Shown piece after piece: positions 1 through 6,777 of a stretch of 8,044 nucleotides of DNA. The translations under genes and the position numbers were made by a program. This DNA is from DSYF01 sp041181065 (GTDB lineage Bacteria > Verrucomicrobiota > Verrucomicrobiia > Limisphaerales > DSYF01): positions 1-8,044 of the forward strand of contig JBEGQI010000086.1 in NCBI GenBank assembly GCA_041181065.1, written 5' to 3'. Below the pieces are notes generated by a model. It saw only the letters and a program-made list of their open reading frames with translations. It made no database searches and was not told the DNA's origin. Within the stretch, counting starts at the first letter, position 1. Each line of letters begins with the position of its first letter.

Positions 1-20
1 AGCGGCTCGTATTCAGCTTG

Positions 21-953
21 ATGTTGAACCGCAAGATCGCCGCTCCCACGCGCAACAACCGCGAGGAACTCGACGCCATCGCCGTGATGCTCGCGCGTTT
101 CGCTGGTCGTTCTGACGCGACGCTCGGATCATTTTATGCGCCGCAAGGCCAGCTCATCGTGACACAGTTCGTCAACGCGTCCTTCCCGCATCCGGCCCGC
201 GCCGACGGACGTATCTACAAGGATCAGTATTTCACGGCGGCAGATCATTATTCAGACAGCACAGTGGCGATCTTCGTGCCGAAAGGTTTCCGTGAGACGG
301 AGGAAATTGATTTCGTCATCCACTTTCACGGCTGGGGCAATTCTGTCGCGGGCACGTTGAATCAATTCTCGGTCATTGAACAATTTGTCGCGAGCGGCAA
401 GAACGCGATCCTCATCGTGCCGGAAGGACCGCACAATGCTTCGGATTCCTTTGGCGGAAAACTCGAGGACTCCGGCGGCTTCGCTCGCTTCATGAGCGAG
501 GTGATGGACACGCTGCGCGAGCGAAACATACTGAAGAGCAAGTATTCAGCTCTGGAAAACATCATCCTCTCAGGTCACAGCGGCGGCTACCATGTCATGG
601 CGGCAATTGCGGATCGCGGTGGGCTTGAGCATGAAGTGAAGGAGATCTGGCTCTTCGACGCGCTCTACGGTGAGACGGAGAAATTCCTCACGTGGCAAAA
701 GCAGCAGAACGCCCGACTGCTGAACATCTATACGGACGGCGGCGGCACGACGAACGAGACCGCACGGGCCATGCGTTTGTTGGATGAGGCTGGAACGAAA
801 TTTCTCGCGACCGAATACGCGACGGTCAAAGCGGATGAATTGCAGACGAACCGCATCGTCTTTCTTCACACCGACATGACGCACAACGAAGTTTTCGCGA
901 AGCGCGGCACGTTCGGCCAGTTCCTCAAGTCCAGCGGACTCAAAGACAAATGA
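21..953 (+). CDS. alpha/beta-hydrolase fold protein, putative esterase (start uncertain)
   Basis: Numbering is from the ATG at 21 (310 aa). The clearest motif is the nucleophile elbow GHSGG at residues 185-189 (Ser187), preceded by the strand NIILS. The segment VIHFHGWG at about 99-106 looks like the oxyanion-hole strand and HG loop of this fold. Asp213 in LFDALYG and His288 in MTHNEVF lie in the right order to complete a Ser-Asp-His triad. That triad is inferred, not proven. The reaction and substrate are unknown; a carboxyl- or acyl-esterase is most likely. The reading frame is open to the left window edge, and a TTG at 18 sits directly before the ATG, so the true start (and any signal peptide) may lie outside the window. 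The stop overlaps the next start by ATGA, implying translational coupling with the NamZ-like gene and a possible role in processing the same cell-wall substrate. Confidence 0.82.
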   Translation: MLNRKIAAPTRNNREELDAIAVMLARFAGRSDATLGSFYAPQGQLIVTQFVNASFPHPARADGRIYKDQYFTAADHYSDSTVAIFVPKGFRETEEIDFVIHFHGWGNSVAGTLNQFSVIEQFVASGKNAILIVPEGPHNASDSFGGKLEDSGGFARFMSEVMDTLRERNILKSKYSALENIILSGHSGGYHVMAAIADRGGLEHEVKEIWLFDALYGETEKFLTWQKQQNARLLNIYTDGGGTTNETARAMRLLDEAGTKFLATEYATVKADELQTNRIVFLHTDMTHNEVFAKRGTFGQFLKSSGLKDK

Positions 954-2254
954 AAGCTTTCAACTACTCCGCCAGCCTCGCTCTGGCTGGCACTCTGATC
1001 GCCACCCTCAACTCTATGGCCTCCACCAATCATCCGCCTGTCAAACTCGGCAACGAAGTCCTGTTCGAAAAGCAGCTCGATCTCATCAAAGGCAAGCGCG
1101 TCGGACTCATCACGAATCCCACCGGGCTCGACAGCAAGCTCGACAGCGTCATCGAACGTTTCCGCCGGACGCCGGACGTGAAGCTCGTTGCGCTTTACGG
1201 ACCGGAGCACGGTGTTCGCGGCAACGCGCAGGCTGGCGAATACGTTGCATTCTATTTCGATGAACATTTCAAACTGCCGGTCTTCAGCCTCTACGGTCAG
1301 ACCCACAAACCGCCGGCGGACATGATGACGAACATCGACGAATACATGCGGACATTCGACACGAAGCACGAGGGCAAGCAGGTCCAAGCCGGCATGATGC
1401 AATCGGTGGAGGCGATGGTCTTCGATCTGCAGGACGTTGGCACGCGCGTCTATACCTACATCGCCACGATGGCGAACGCGATGGAAGCAGCGTCAAAAGT
1501 GAACCTCCCGTTCATCGTCCTTGATCGCCCGAATCCCATCAACGGCTCAGCGATGGAAGGACCGATCCTGGAATATCCCGCGTTTAGTTCCTTCATCGGG
1601 CATTACCCGATCCCGCTGCGGCACGGCATGACGACGGGCGAGTTGGCGCAATTCATCAACGCGAAATTTCTCGGCGGCAAGGTGAAGCTAACGGTCGTGC
1701 CCATGGAAAACTGGAAGCGCGACGAGTGGTATGACGAAACCTCGCTGCCATGGACGTTGCCGTCACCGAACCTGCCGACGTTGGACAGCGCGACGGTTTA
1801 TCCCGGACAGGTCATCATCGAAGGAACGAACTTGTCCGAAGGCCGGGGCACGACGAAGCCGTTTGAGTTCTTCGGCGCTCCGTGGATCGACGGTTATGTG
1901 CTGACAAAGAAGTTGAACGACCTGAATCTGCCAGGCGTGAAGTTCCGCGAAGTGTATTTCACCCCCACATTTTCGAAGTGGAAGGGCACGAACTGCGGCG
2001 GCTGCCAACTCCATGTGACCGACCGCGACAAGTATCAATCCATCGCCACGACACTGCATATCCTGACCGAAATCAAAAAGCTCTATGGCGCCAAACTCGA
2101 ATTGCACAAAAGCTATTTCGATCACGTCATGGGCACTGCGTCAGTGCGCGAGGCTCTGGAGCGGGACGATCCCGTGGAGCAGATCGTCGCCAGTTGGAAT
2201 ACGGGCCTGAATGATTTCGCTAAAGTGCGCAAACCATATCTGCTCTACCCCTAA
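950..2254 (+). CDS. namZ: DUF1343 / NamZ-family exo-beta-N-acetylmuramidase, exported
   Basis: This 434-aa protein matches the DUF1343 family along its whole length. NamZ of Bacillus subtilis, a family member, removes MurNAc from the non-reducing end of peptidoglycan fragments. Residues 1-24 look like a Sec signal peptide (Lys2, then a hydrophobic stretch ending near NSMA), so it should act outside the cytoplasm. Family motifs in order are GKRVGLITNPTG (48-59), YGPEHGVRG (83-91, whose Glu86 is the likely catalytic acid by analogy), FDLQDVGTRVYTYIA (158-172), LDRPNP (191-196), LRHGMTTGE (223-231), PSPNLP (271-276) and the EGTN...EGRGT segment (291-301). Residues about 124-150 look like an extra segment not usual at this position. 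The gene overlaps the upstream hydrolase by 4 nt and ends 7 nt before the serine hydrolase gene. Family assignment is secure; the exact substrate is inferred. Confidence 0.92.
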   Translation: MKAFNYSASLALAGTLIATLNSMASTNHPPVKLGNEVLFEKQLDLIKGKRVGLITNPTGLDSKLDSVIERFRRTPDVKLVALYGPEHGVRGNAQAGEYVAFYFDEHFKLPVFSLYGQTHKPPADMMTNIDEYMRTFDTKHEGKQVQAGMMQSVEAMVFDLQDVGTRVYTYIATMANAMEAASKVNLPFIVLDRPNPINGSAMEGPILEYPAFSSFIGHYPIPLRHGMTTGELAQFINAKFLGGKVKLTVVPMENWKRDEWYDETSLPWTLPSPNLPTLDSATVYPGQVIIEGTNLSEGRGTTKPFEFFGAPWIDGYVLTKKLNDLNLPGVKFREVYFTPTFSKWKGTNCGGCQLHVTDRDKYQSIATTLHILTEIKKLYGAKLELHKSYFDHVMGTASVREALERDDPVEQIVASWNTGLNDFAKVRKPYLLYP

Positions 2255-2261
2255 GAAACCG

Positions 2262-3449
2262 ATGAAATGGTTCGGAGCCATTCTAGCGCTGGCCTTACTC
2301 GGCTTCAGTTGCGCGACGCCGGACAAGGTCACGAAGGTTTTCCGCGCGGACAAACTCGCCGCGATGGACGCGGCGATTGAACAAGCCATTGCCAGCAACA
2401 AATGCCCCGGCGGCGTGCTTTGGGTGGAGCGGAACGGCGTCACGTATCACAAGGCATTCGGCTCACGCGCGCTGGTCCCCACTCGTGAGGCGATGACCGA
2501 AGACACCATCTTCGACGCGGCTTCGCTCACCAAAGTCACCGCCTGCACACCGGCGTTGATGCTGCTGGTCGAGCGCGGAGTGGTTCAACTCGACGCGCCC
2601 GTGGCGACTTACATCCCCGAGTTCAGCGGCGGCGGGAAGGAGACGGTGACCGTGCGCCAGTTGTTGAATCATACATCCGGTTTGCGACCAGACATCGAGA
2701 CGAAATCGAACTGGCATGGTCAGGCGAAGGCGGTGCGTAAGGCGTGCGGGGAAGAGAAATTGCAAACCACACCCGGCACTGCATTCAAATACAGCGACAT
2801 CAATTTCTTCCTGCTTGGCGAAATCGTTCAGCGCACGAGCAAGACGCCGTTGGAAGTTTTTTGCGCCCGCGAAATCTACGGGCCGTTGCAGATGCGCGAC
2901 ACCGGCTTCCTGCCCCCGAAGGAAAAACTCGCCCGCATCGCGCCGACGGAAGCTGAGAACGGCAATCCGCCGTGGCGCGGCGTGGTTCACGACCCGACCG
3001 CCCGCAAGATGGGCGGCGTGGCCGGCCACGCTGGCTTGTTTACCACTGCCGCCGATTTGGCTCGTTATGCACGAATGCTGGTGAATCTCGGCGAACTGGA
3101 TGGCGTGCGGCTCTTCAAACCCGAAACGGTGAAGCTCATGACGAGCGTGCAGACGCCGCCGGAGATTTCCGTTCGCCGCGGCTTGGGTTGGGATATCGAG
3201 TCGTCTTACAGCGGGCCGCGCGGTGAAGTTTTTCCACGCGGCTCCTACGGCCACACGGGCTGGACGGGCGGTTCGCTGTGGATCGATCCGTTCTCGCAGA
3301 CGTTCGTGATCTTCCTCTCGAACCGGAATCACCCGAGTGGCGGAAACGTCGGCCCGTTGCGCCACGAGTTGGGAACGCTGGCAGCGGAAGCGGTGATCGG
3401 CTTCGATTTCTCGAACGTGCCCGGCGCGCTCAAGCCGATGGCGAAGTAG
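2262..3449 (+). CDS. beta-lactamase-family serine hydrolase (AmiE/class C-like), exported
   Basis: I chose the ATG at 2262 (395 aa) because it begins a clear export signal: MKW, then a hydrophobic run ending LLGFSC (Cys17). The in-frame ATG at 2211 would add 17 polar residues and overlap namZ. LLGFSC is only an approximate lipobox, so lipid anchoring is possible, not certain. The class C / penicillin-binding fold is shown by SLTK (Ser88 nucleophile, Lys91), TVRQLLNHTSGL (129-141), PGTAFKYSD (171-179, Tyr177 in the YxN position but with Asp as third residue), GGVAGHAGLF (251-260) and HTGWTGG (331-337) in place of the KTG box. Family members include class C beta-lactamases, DD-peptidases, family VIII esterases and B. 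subtilis AmiE (YbbE), encoded beside namZ. That context favours a peptidoglycan-fragment role over antibiotic resistance. It ends overlapping the convergent symporter gene by 20 bp. Specific activity is unknown. Confidence 0.9.
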   Translation: MKWFGAILALALLGFSCATPDKVTKVFRADKLAAMDAAIEQAIASNKCPGGVLWVERNGVTYHKAFGSRALVPTREAMTEDTIFDAASLTKVTACTPALMLLVERGVVQLDAPVATYIPEFSGGGKETVTVRQLLNHTSGLRPDIETKSNWHGQAKAVRKACGEEKLQTTPGTAFKYSDINFFLLGEIVQRTSKTPLEVFCAREIYGPLQMRDTGFLPPKEKLARIAPTEAENGNPPWRGVVHDPTARKMGGVAGHAGLFTTAADLARYARMLVNLGELDGVRLFKPETVKLMTSVQTPPEISVRRGLGWDIESSYSGPRGEVFPRGSYGHTGWTGGSLWIDPFSQTFVIFLSNRNHPSGGNVGPLRHELGTLAAEAVIGFDFSNVPGALKPMAK

Positions 3450-5028
3450 TTTTCTCGGCCCAGACCAGCCGAGTTAGCCACGCGACACTCAGAGTTACGC
3501 ATGTCCCAATCAAGGTGAACCACGGCCAGAATATTTCGTTCGGCTCGCCTTTGGCCGTCGCCCCGAACAGTTCGATCCACCAGTCCTTCAGCCCAGGAGT
3601 TTTGGCTGGCCAATAGATGAAACACATCACGAGCACCGACGTGATCATGCCTGTCATCGCCGCCCGCTTGCCAAGCCGCCGATAGAAAATTGCGATGATC
3701 AGCGAGCCAAGCAGAGCGCCCGCGGTGAGCCCGCGCAGCGAGAACGCCGCGTTAAGCACAAAGGTCACGTGACGCGTAGCGAACGCCGTCAGCACCAGCA
3801 TGCCCGCCCAGAACACGGTGGAGTATTTGCTGAACCGCAGGAAATACTCCTCGTCGCGCCCTTTCACGATCTGCTTCACGAAGTCCATCGTCGAAACCGA
3901 TGCCAGCGACGTGATGGCGGAGCTGATCGAAGACATCGCCGCCGAAAGAATCGCCACGATGAGGAACCCTTTCAGGATATGCGGCACTTCAGTCATCATG
4001 AAGATCGGGAAGATGAAATCGTTTGAAGCGATTCCCGGACGCGCCTCAGGCAACGGAATCGCGAGCGCGTGACCGGTGCCCTTGTAGTAAACCCACAGCA
4101 TCACGCCCACCATGAGGAAGATCAGAAAAAGCGGGAACACGAGGACCGCGCTCAGCGAAAGCGCCTTGCGACCTTCTGTGACCGTGCCGCAGGCGAGCAC
4201 GCGTTGCACGATGAGCTGCTCGGCGCCGTGCGTGGAGAGCACCATCACCGTGCCGCCGATGATGCCCATCCAGATATTGAAAGGTGCGGAAAAAGTGAAC
4301 TGGGTGTTCAACCAGTGAACCTTGCCAGCCTCCGCCGCCTTCGCGAACGCTGCGCTCCAACCTCCGTCAATCAACGTGGGGATGTAAAATAAGGCAAAGA
4401 GTCCGCCGGCAAGGAACAAGCCGAACTGCACCGCATCGGTCCAGATCACGGCCTTCACGCCGCCGATGTAGGTATAGAGCAGCGAAAGTCCGACGAAGAT
4501 CAGAATCGCGCCAAGCACGGGATGGACGAGTCCGCCGAGACTGCAAACCGCCGCTCCCAGCATCAGCTGAATCGGGATACATGCGACGTAAACACGCACG
4601 CCCGCAGCCATCGTTTCGAGAAACAAAAACAACGCCGCCGCGAGTCGCCGAGGCCCTTGCCCCAGATGTTGCTCCAGCAGCTGGTAAGGCGAATAAATTT
4701 CCCCCTTCAAATAGTGCGGCACCATCACAATCGCCAGGATGACGCGGGCAAGCACGTAGCCGATGATGATCTGAACGAACGCGATGTTCCCGCCATCAGA
4801 AAACGCATAAGCTGGCACGCCAATGATCGTGAGCGCGCTGGTCTCGGCGGCGACGATCGACACGCCGATTCCCCACCACGGGATATTTTTACTGCCGAGA
4901 AAGTAGTCGCGCGTATTTCTTTGGTCTCTGCCGAACCAGACGCCAAGCGCGATGATCCCGCCCAGATAGCCGATTATCACCAGCCAATCGCCAGCGTTGA
5001 AATAGCTGTTCATAAGACCGCGGAACAT
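3430..5028 (-). CDS. sodium:solute symporter (SSS family), candidate amino-sugar importer
   Basis: This 532-aa polytopic inner-membrane protein is typical of the SSS family (SGLT/PutP/NanT relatives). Visible hallmarks are DYFLGSKNIPWWGIGVSIVA (41-60) followed by AETSALTIIG, YTYIGGVKAVIWTDAVQ (185-201), and ILSAAMSSISSAITSLASVS (360-379), whose serines and threonines correspond to the Na+-binding helix. About 13 hydrophobic segments run through the protein. A second in-frame ATG at 5013 (residue 6) is an equally good start, and neither has a Shine-Dalgarno sequence. It converges on the hydrolase-NamZ-serine hydrolase genes and overlaps the last by 20 bp. Substrate cannot be read from sequence. 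The neighbours and the known SSS-type MurNAc transporter of Tannerella forsythia suggest MurNAc or a related sugar. Sialic acid, other sugars, or amino acids are alternatives. Confidence 0.93.
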   Translation of the reverse strand: MFRGLMNSYFNAGDWLVIIGYLGGIIALGVWFGRDQRNTRDYFLGSKNIPWWGIGVSIVAAETSALTIIGVPAYAFSDGGNIAFVQIIIGYVLARVILAIVMVPHYLKGEIYSPYQLLEQHLGQGPRRLAAALFLFLETMAAGVRVYVACIPIQLMLGAAVCSLGGLVHPVLGAILIFVGLSLLYTYIGGVKAVIWTDAVQFGLFLAGGLFALFYIPTLIDGGWSAAFAKAAEAGKVHWLNTQFTFSAPFNIWMGIIGGTVMVLSTHGAEQLIVQRVLACGTVTEGRKALSLSAVLVFPLFLIFLMVGVMLWVYYKGTGHALAIPLPEARPGIASNDFIFPIFMMTEVPHILKGFLIVAILSAAMSSISSAITSLASVSTMDFVKQIVKGRDEEYFLRFSKYSTVFWAGMLVLTAFATRHVTFVLNAAFSLRGLTAGALLGSLIIAIFYRRLGKRAAMTGMITSVLVMCFIYWPAKTPGLKDWWIELFGATAKGEPNEIFWPWFTLIGTCVTLSVAWLTRLVWAEKTTSPSA

Positions 5029-5170
5029 TGATTGGAGAAGCGGTAATTTGGCGAGCAGAATTCAACCGCAAATCGCGGCGAAAATCACTTGCACGCGTTC
5101 CAGTTTTGTCGCTTGCTGCCGGGGCGGGTGCGAAGAGACGGTTTGATCCCATTTCGCCTCGCGTTTTTTG
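5029..5170. promoter_or_regulatory. divergent intergenic region, presumed promoters both ways
   Basis: This 142-bp gap separates the starts of the minus-strand symporter and the plus-strand PurD-like gene, so it must hold promoters for both unless transcription enters from further away. I see no convincing -35/-10 pair, no strong operator-like palindrome and no riboswitch-like structure. It is the only non-coding stretch over 12 nt in the window. Confidence 0.4.
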
Positions 5171-6454
5171 ATGCGCGGTCATTCCAAATCCAGCAATCGC
5201 GGCCTGTCGGTCATGGCCTTTGGTGTCGGCTCGTTCGCCCAGAGCAGCACGCAGATCCTGCGTGACGCAGGCGCCACGACCGCCACCTACCTGACGCGAC
5301 GCAACGGCAACTTCCCGCCGTCAATCACGGGGCCGACTTTCAATTTCGAGGAGTTCCCCAACCCGCTGCCGTTGCTGAAGCAGCGGAAGGTGGATTTCAT
5401 TTTCCCGCAGTCTATCGACTGGGCGCAACAACCTTGGGCCGCCGACCTGCTCGCGAGCAAGGTGCCGATTCTTTGCCCGACGGGCGAAGCGATGTTGCTC
5501 GAACGTGAGCGCGACTTCGCGCGCCGGCTGTGTCGCGAGTTCAAGATCCCCTTCCCCGCCGCGCACGTTGCGCCGAACCGGCTCGCCGCGTTGAACCTGC
5601 TCCAGAAGAGCCCAAAGCCCTACGTCATCAAAAACCCGCTCTGCTCGCCGGGCAGCCCGGTGCACACCATCGTTTGCGAAACCGTCGAGGACACGCGCGC
5701 GTGGCTGGATCATGTGGATTACGCGGAGGGCGTGTTCCTGCAGGAATATCTTGGCCGCGCCGAAGCGGGCCACATCGCGCTGGTGAACGGCGGTGACATC
5801 GTTTCGCTCGTGACGAATCAGGAATATAAGCGCGCCCACGTTGGCGACCTCGGCATTGTCTGTGGCGCGCCGCTCGGCGGCGTGGTCGAACGCGACCCGG
5901 AGGACAAATACGGCTTAGCGCGCGAGTTGTTGCATCCGTTGCGGCCATGGTTCAAACGCGTGAAGTTCAACGGGCCGGTGCAGGTGACCGCGTGCAAAGT
6001 GCGCGGCAAATGGCACGTCATCGAATACAATATCCGCCTCGGCATCACTTCGGGCTCGATGATCCTTCGTCTGCTGGAGAATCCGCTCGAAGTGTTGTGG
6101 GCCACCGTGCGTCGGCAAACGCCCGCGCCGCTTTGGCGCGATGATGTGCGCTTCGGCTGTTCGATGACGCTGGCGGGCTATGGTTACCCGCACTTGCAGG
6201 TGCGCGGGCCGAGTTTTCCGATCGAAGTGCGCGGCAAGTTTAATTGCGACGTCTGGTGGAATGAAGTGGAGCAGAACCGCGACGGCAAGCTGGTCACCGC
6301 AGGTTTCCGTTACGCGGATGTCATTGCGTTTGGCCAGACGCTCGACGCGGCGTGCACCAAGGCCAAGGTCAACATCCGGAAGATTCGCGTGCTTGGAAGT
6401 TATTACCGCACCGACATCGGCCAAACCCTGTGGCCGCCGGGCACGGCTGAATGA
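5171..6454 (+). CDS. PurD-like ATP-grasp ligase, diverged, function unknown
   Basis: Numbering is from the ATG at 5171 (427 aa); a TTG lies directly before it. The layout is that of phosphoribosylamine-glycine ligase (PurD): N-domain with a glycine loop (GVGS, 18-21), CPTGEAMLLERERDFAR (102-118, like the PurD GP...A..E.SK.FAK segment), a possible nucleotide-binding Lys in PYVIK (150-154), VFLQEYLGRAEAGHIALVNG (188-207), NQEYKR (216-221), VIEYN (283-287; Glu285 and Asn287 match the ATP-grasp metal ligands), AGYGYP (335-340), and a C-terminal domain with TAGFRYADVIAFGQTL (376-391) and YYRTDIG (411-417). Several GAR-synthetase signatures are missing: GGREHA in the N-domain, the NTGGMGA loop (here GIVCGAPLGG) and FGDPETQ after VIEYN (here LGITSGS). 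It therefore probably ligates a carboxylate to an amine using ATP but may not use phosphoribosylamine and glycine. It leads a closely packed gene run ending beyond alr. Family is likely; function is not known. Confidence 0.85.
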   Translation: MRGHSKSSNRGLSVMAFGVGSFAQSSTQILRDAGATTATYLTRRNGNFPPSITGPTFNFEEFPNPLPLLKQRKVDFIFPQSIDWAQQPWAADLLASKVPILCPTGEAMLLERERDFARRLCREFKIPFPAAHVAPNRLAALNLLQKSPKPYVIKNPLCSPGSPVHTIVCETVEDTRAWLDHVDYAEGVFLQEYLGRAEAGHIALVNGGDIVSLVTNQEYKRAHVGDLGIVCGAPLGGVVERDPEDKYGLARELLHPLRPWFKRVKFNGPVQVTACKVRGKWHVIEYNIRLGITSGSMILRLLENPLEVLWATVRRQTPAPLWRDDVRFGCSMTLAGYGYPHLQVRGPSFPIEVRGKFNCDVWWNEVEQNRDGKLVTAGFRYADVIAFGQTLDAACTKAKVNIRKIRVLGSYYRTDIGQTLWPPGTAE

Positions 6455-6464
6455 AACTCCCTGC

Positions 6465-6773
6465 ATGAACGAGCACGAAACAAAGCCCAAAGACCTGACG
6501 GATCCGACCTTCGGATTTTCAGATTTTCGTCAACAGTTATGCGGCGGCGCGCTGCGCTGGCTGGCGACAGTCCTAGCCATTGCCGCAACGGGTTTGTTGA
6601 TCGCTTTTCTGATGAGCAAGGAAACACCGGAGGTTCATTTTCCATTCCACCTGAAGGGCCAGTCCGTGCTCTGGGTCACGGGCGGAGCGGGATTGGTGTG
6701 GTTGGTGATTGCGATCGTGAACTGGATTTCCTGGTCGAAGCGCGGCCAATCCGCAGCGGCCCAAAAGCATTGA
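6465..6773 (+). CDS. small protein with two predicted membrane helices, unknown
   Basis: I do not recognise this 102-aa protein. It has a polar N-terminus (1-28), a hydrophobic segment at about 30-50 (LRWLATVLAIAATGLLIAFL), a short charged linker with KETPEVHFPFHLKG (52-65), a second hydrophobic segment at about 67-89 rich in Trp and Val, and a basic tail (SKRGQ...KH). The basic tail after helix 2 and the acidic-basic N-terminus suggest both ends face the cytoplasm with a short external loop. The start ATG is 10 nt after the PurD-like stop and has no Shine-Dalgarno sequence. The stop is 4 nt before the alr start, so it sits inside the same gene run. The spacing and membrane-like composition argue it is real, but there is no domain to support a function. 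Confidence 0.68.
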   Translation: MNEHETKPKDLTDPTFGFSDFRQQLCGGALRWLATVLAIAATGLLIAFLMSKETPEVHFPFHLKGQSVLWVTGGAGLVWLVIAIVNWISWSKRGQSAAAQKH

Positions 6774-6777
6774 TGCG

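Noticed and set aside
2211..2261. Upstream ATG start for the serine hydrolase
   Set aside because: It adds 17 polar residues before an obvious signal sequence and overlaps namZ by 44 nt; the ATG at 2262 is far more natural.
2463..3365. 300-codon minus-strand open frame opposite the serine hydrolase
   Set aside because: It lies antisense to a gene with full family motifs. The composition is Arg/Ala/His-rich with no domain.
2262..3449. Antibiotic-resistance beta-lactamase
   Set aside because: The fold fits, but the YSD/HTG motifs and the namZ context favour a cell-wall or esterase role.
5034..5062. Possible sigma70-like promoter for the symporter on the minus strand (TTGCGG, 17-bp spacer, AATTAC, upstream of 5028)
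   Set aside because: Each hexamer matches only about three of six consensus positions, which is within chance, so I did not list it.
5065..5077. CCGC-AAATC-GCGG inverted repeat in the intergenic region
   Set aside because: Four-base arms are too short to distinguish from chance in GC-rich DNA; it is not a terminator or a credible operator.
5915..6490. 191-codon minus-strand open frame opposite the PurD-like gene end
   Set aside because: It is a shadow of the PurD-like coding sequence, with no motif and no plausible start context.
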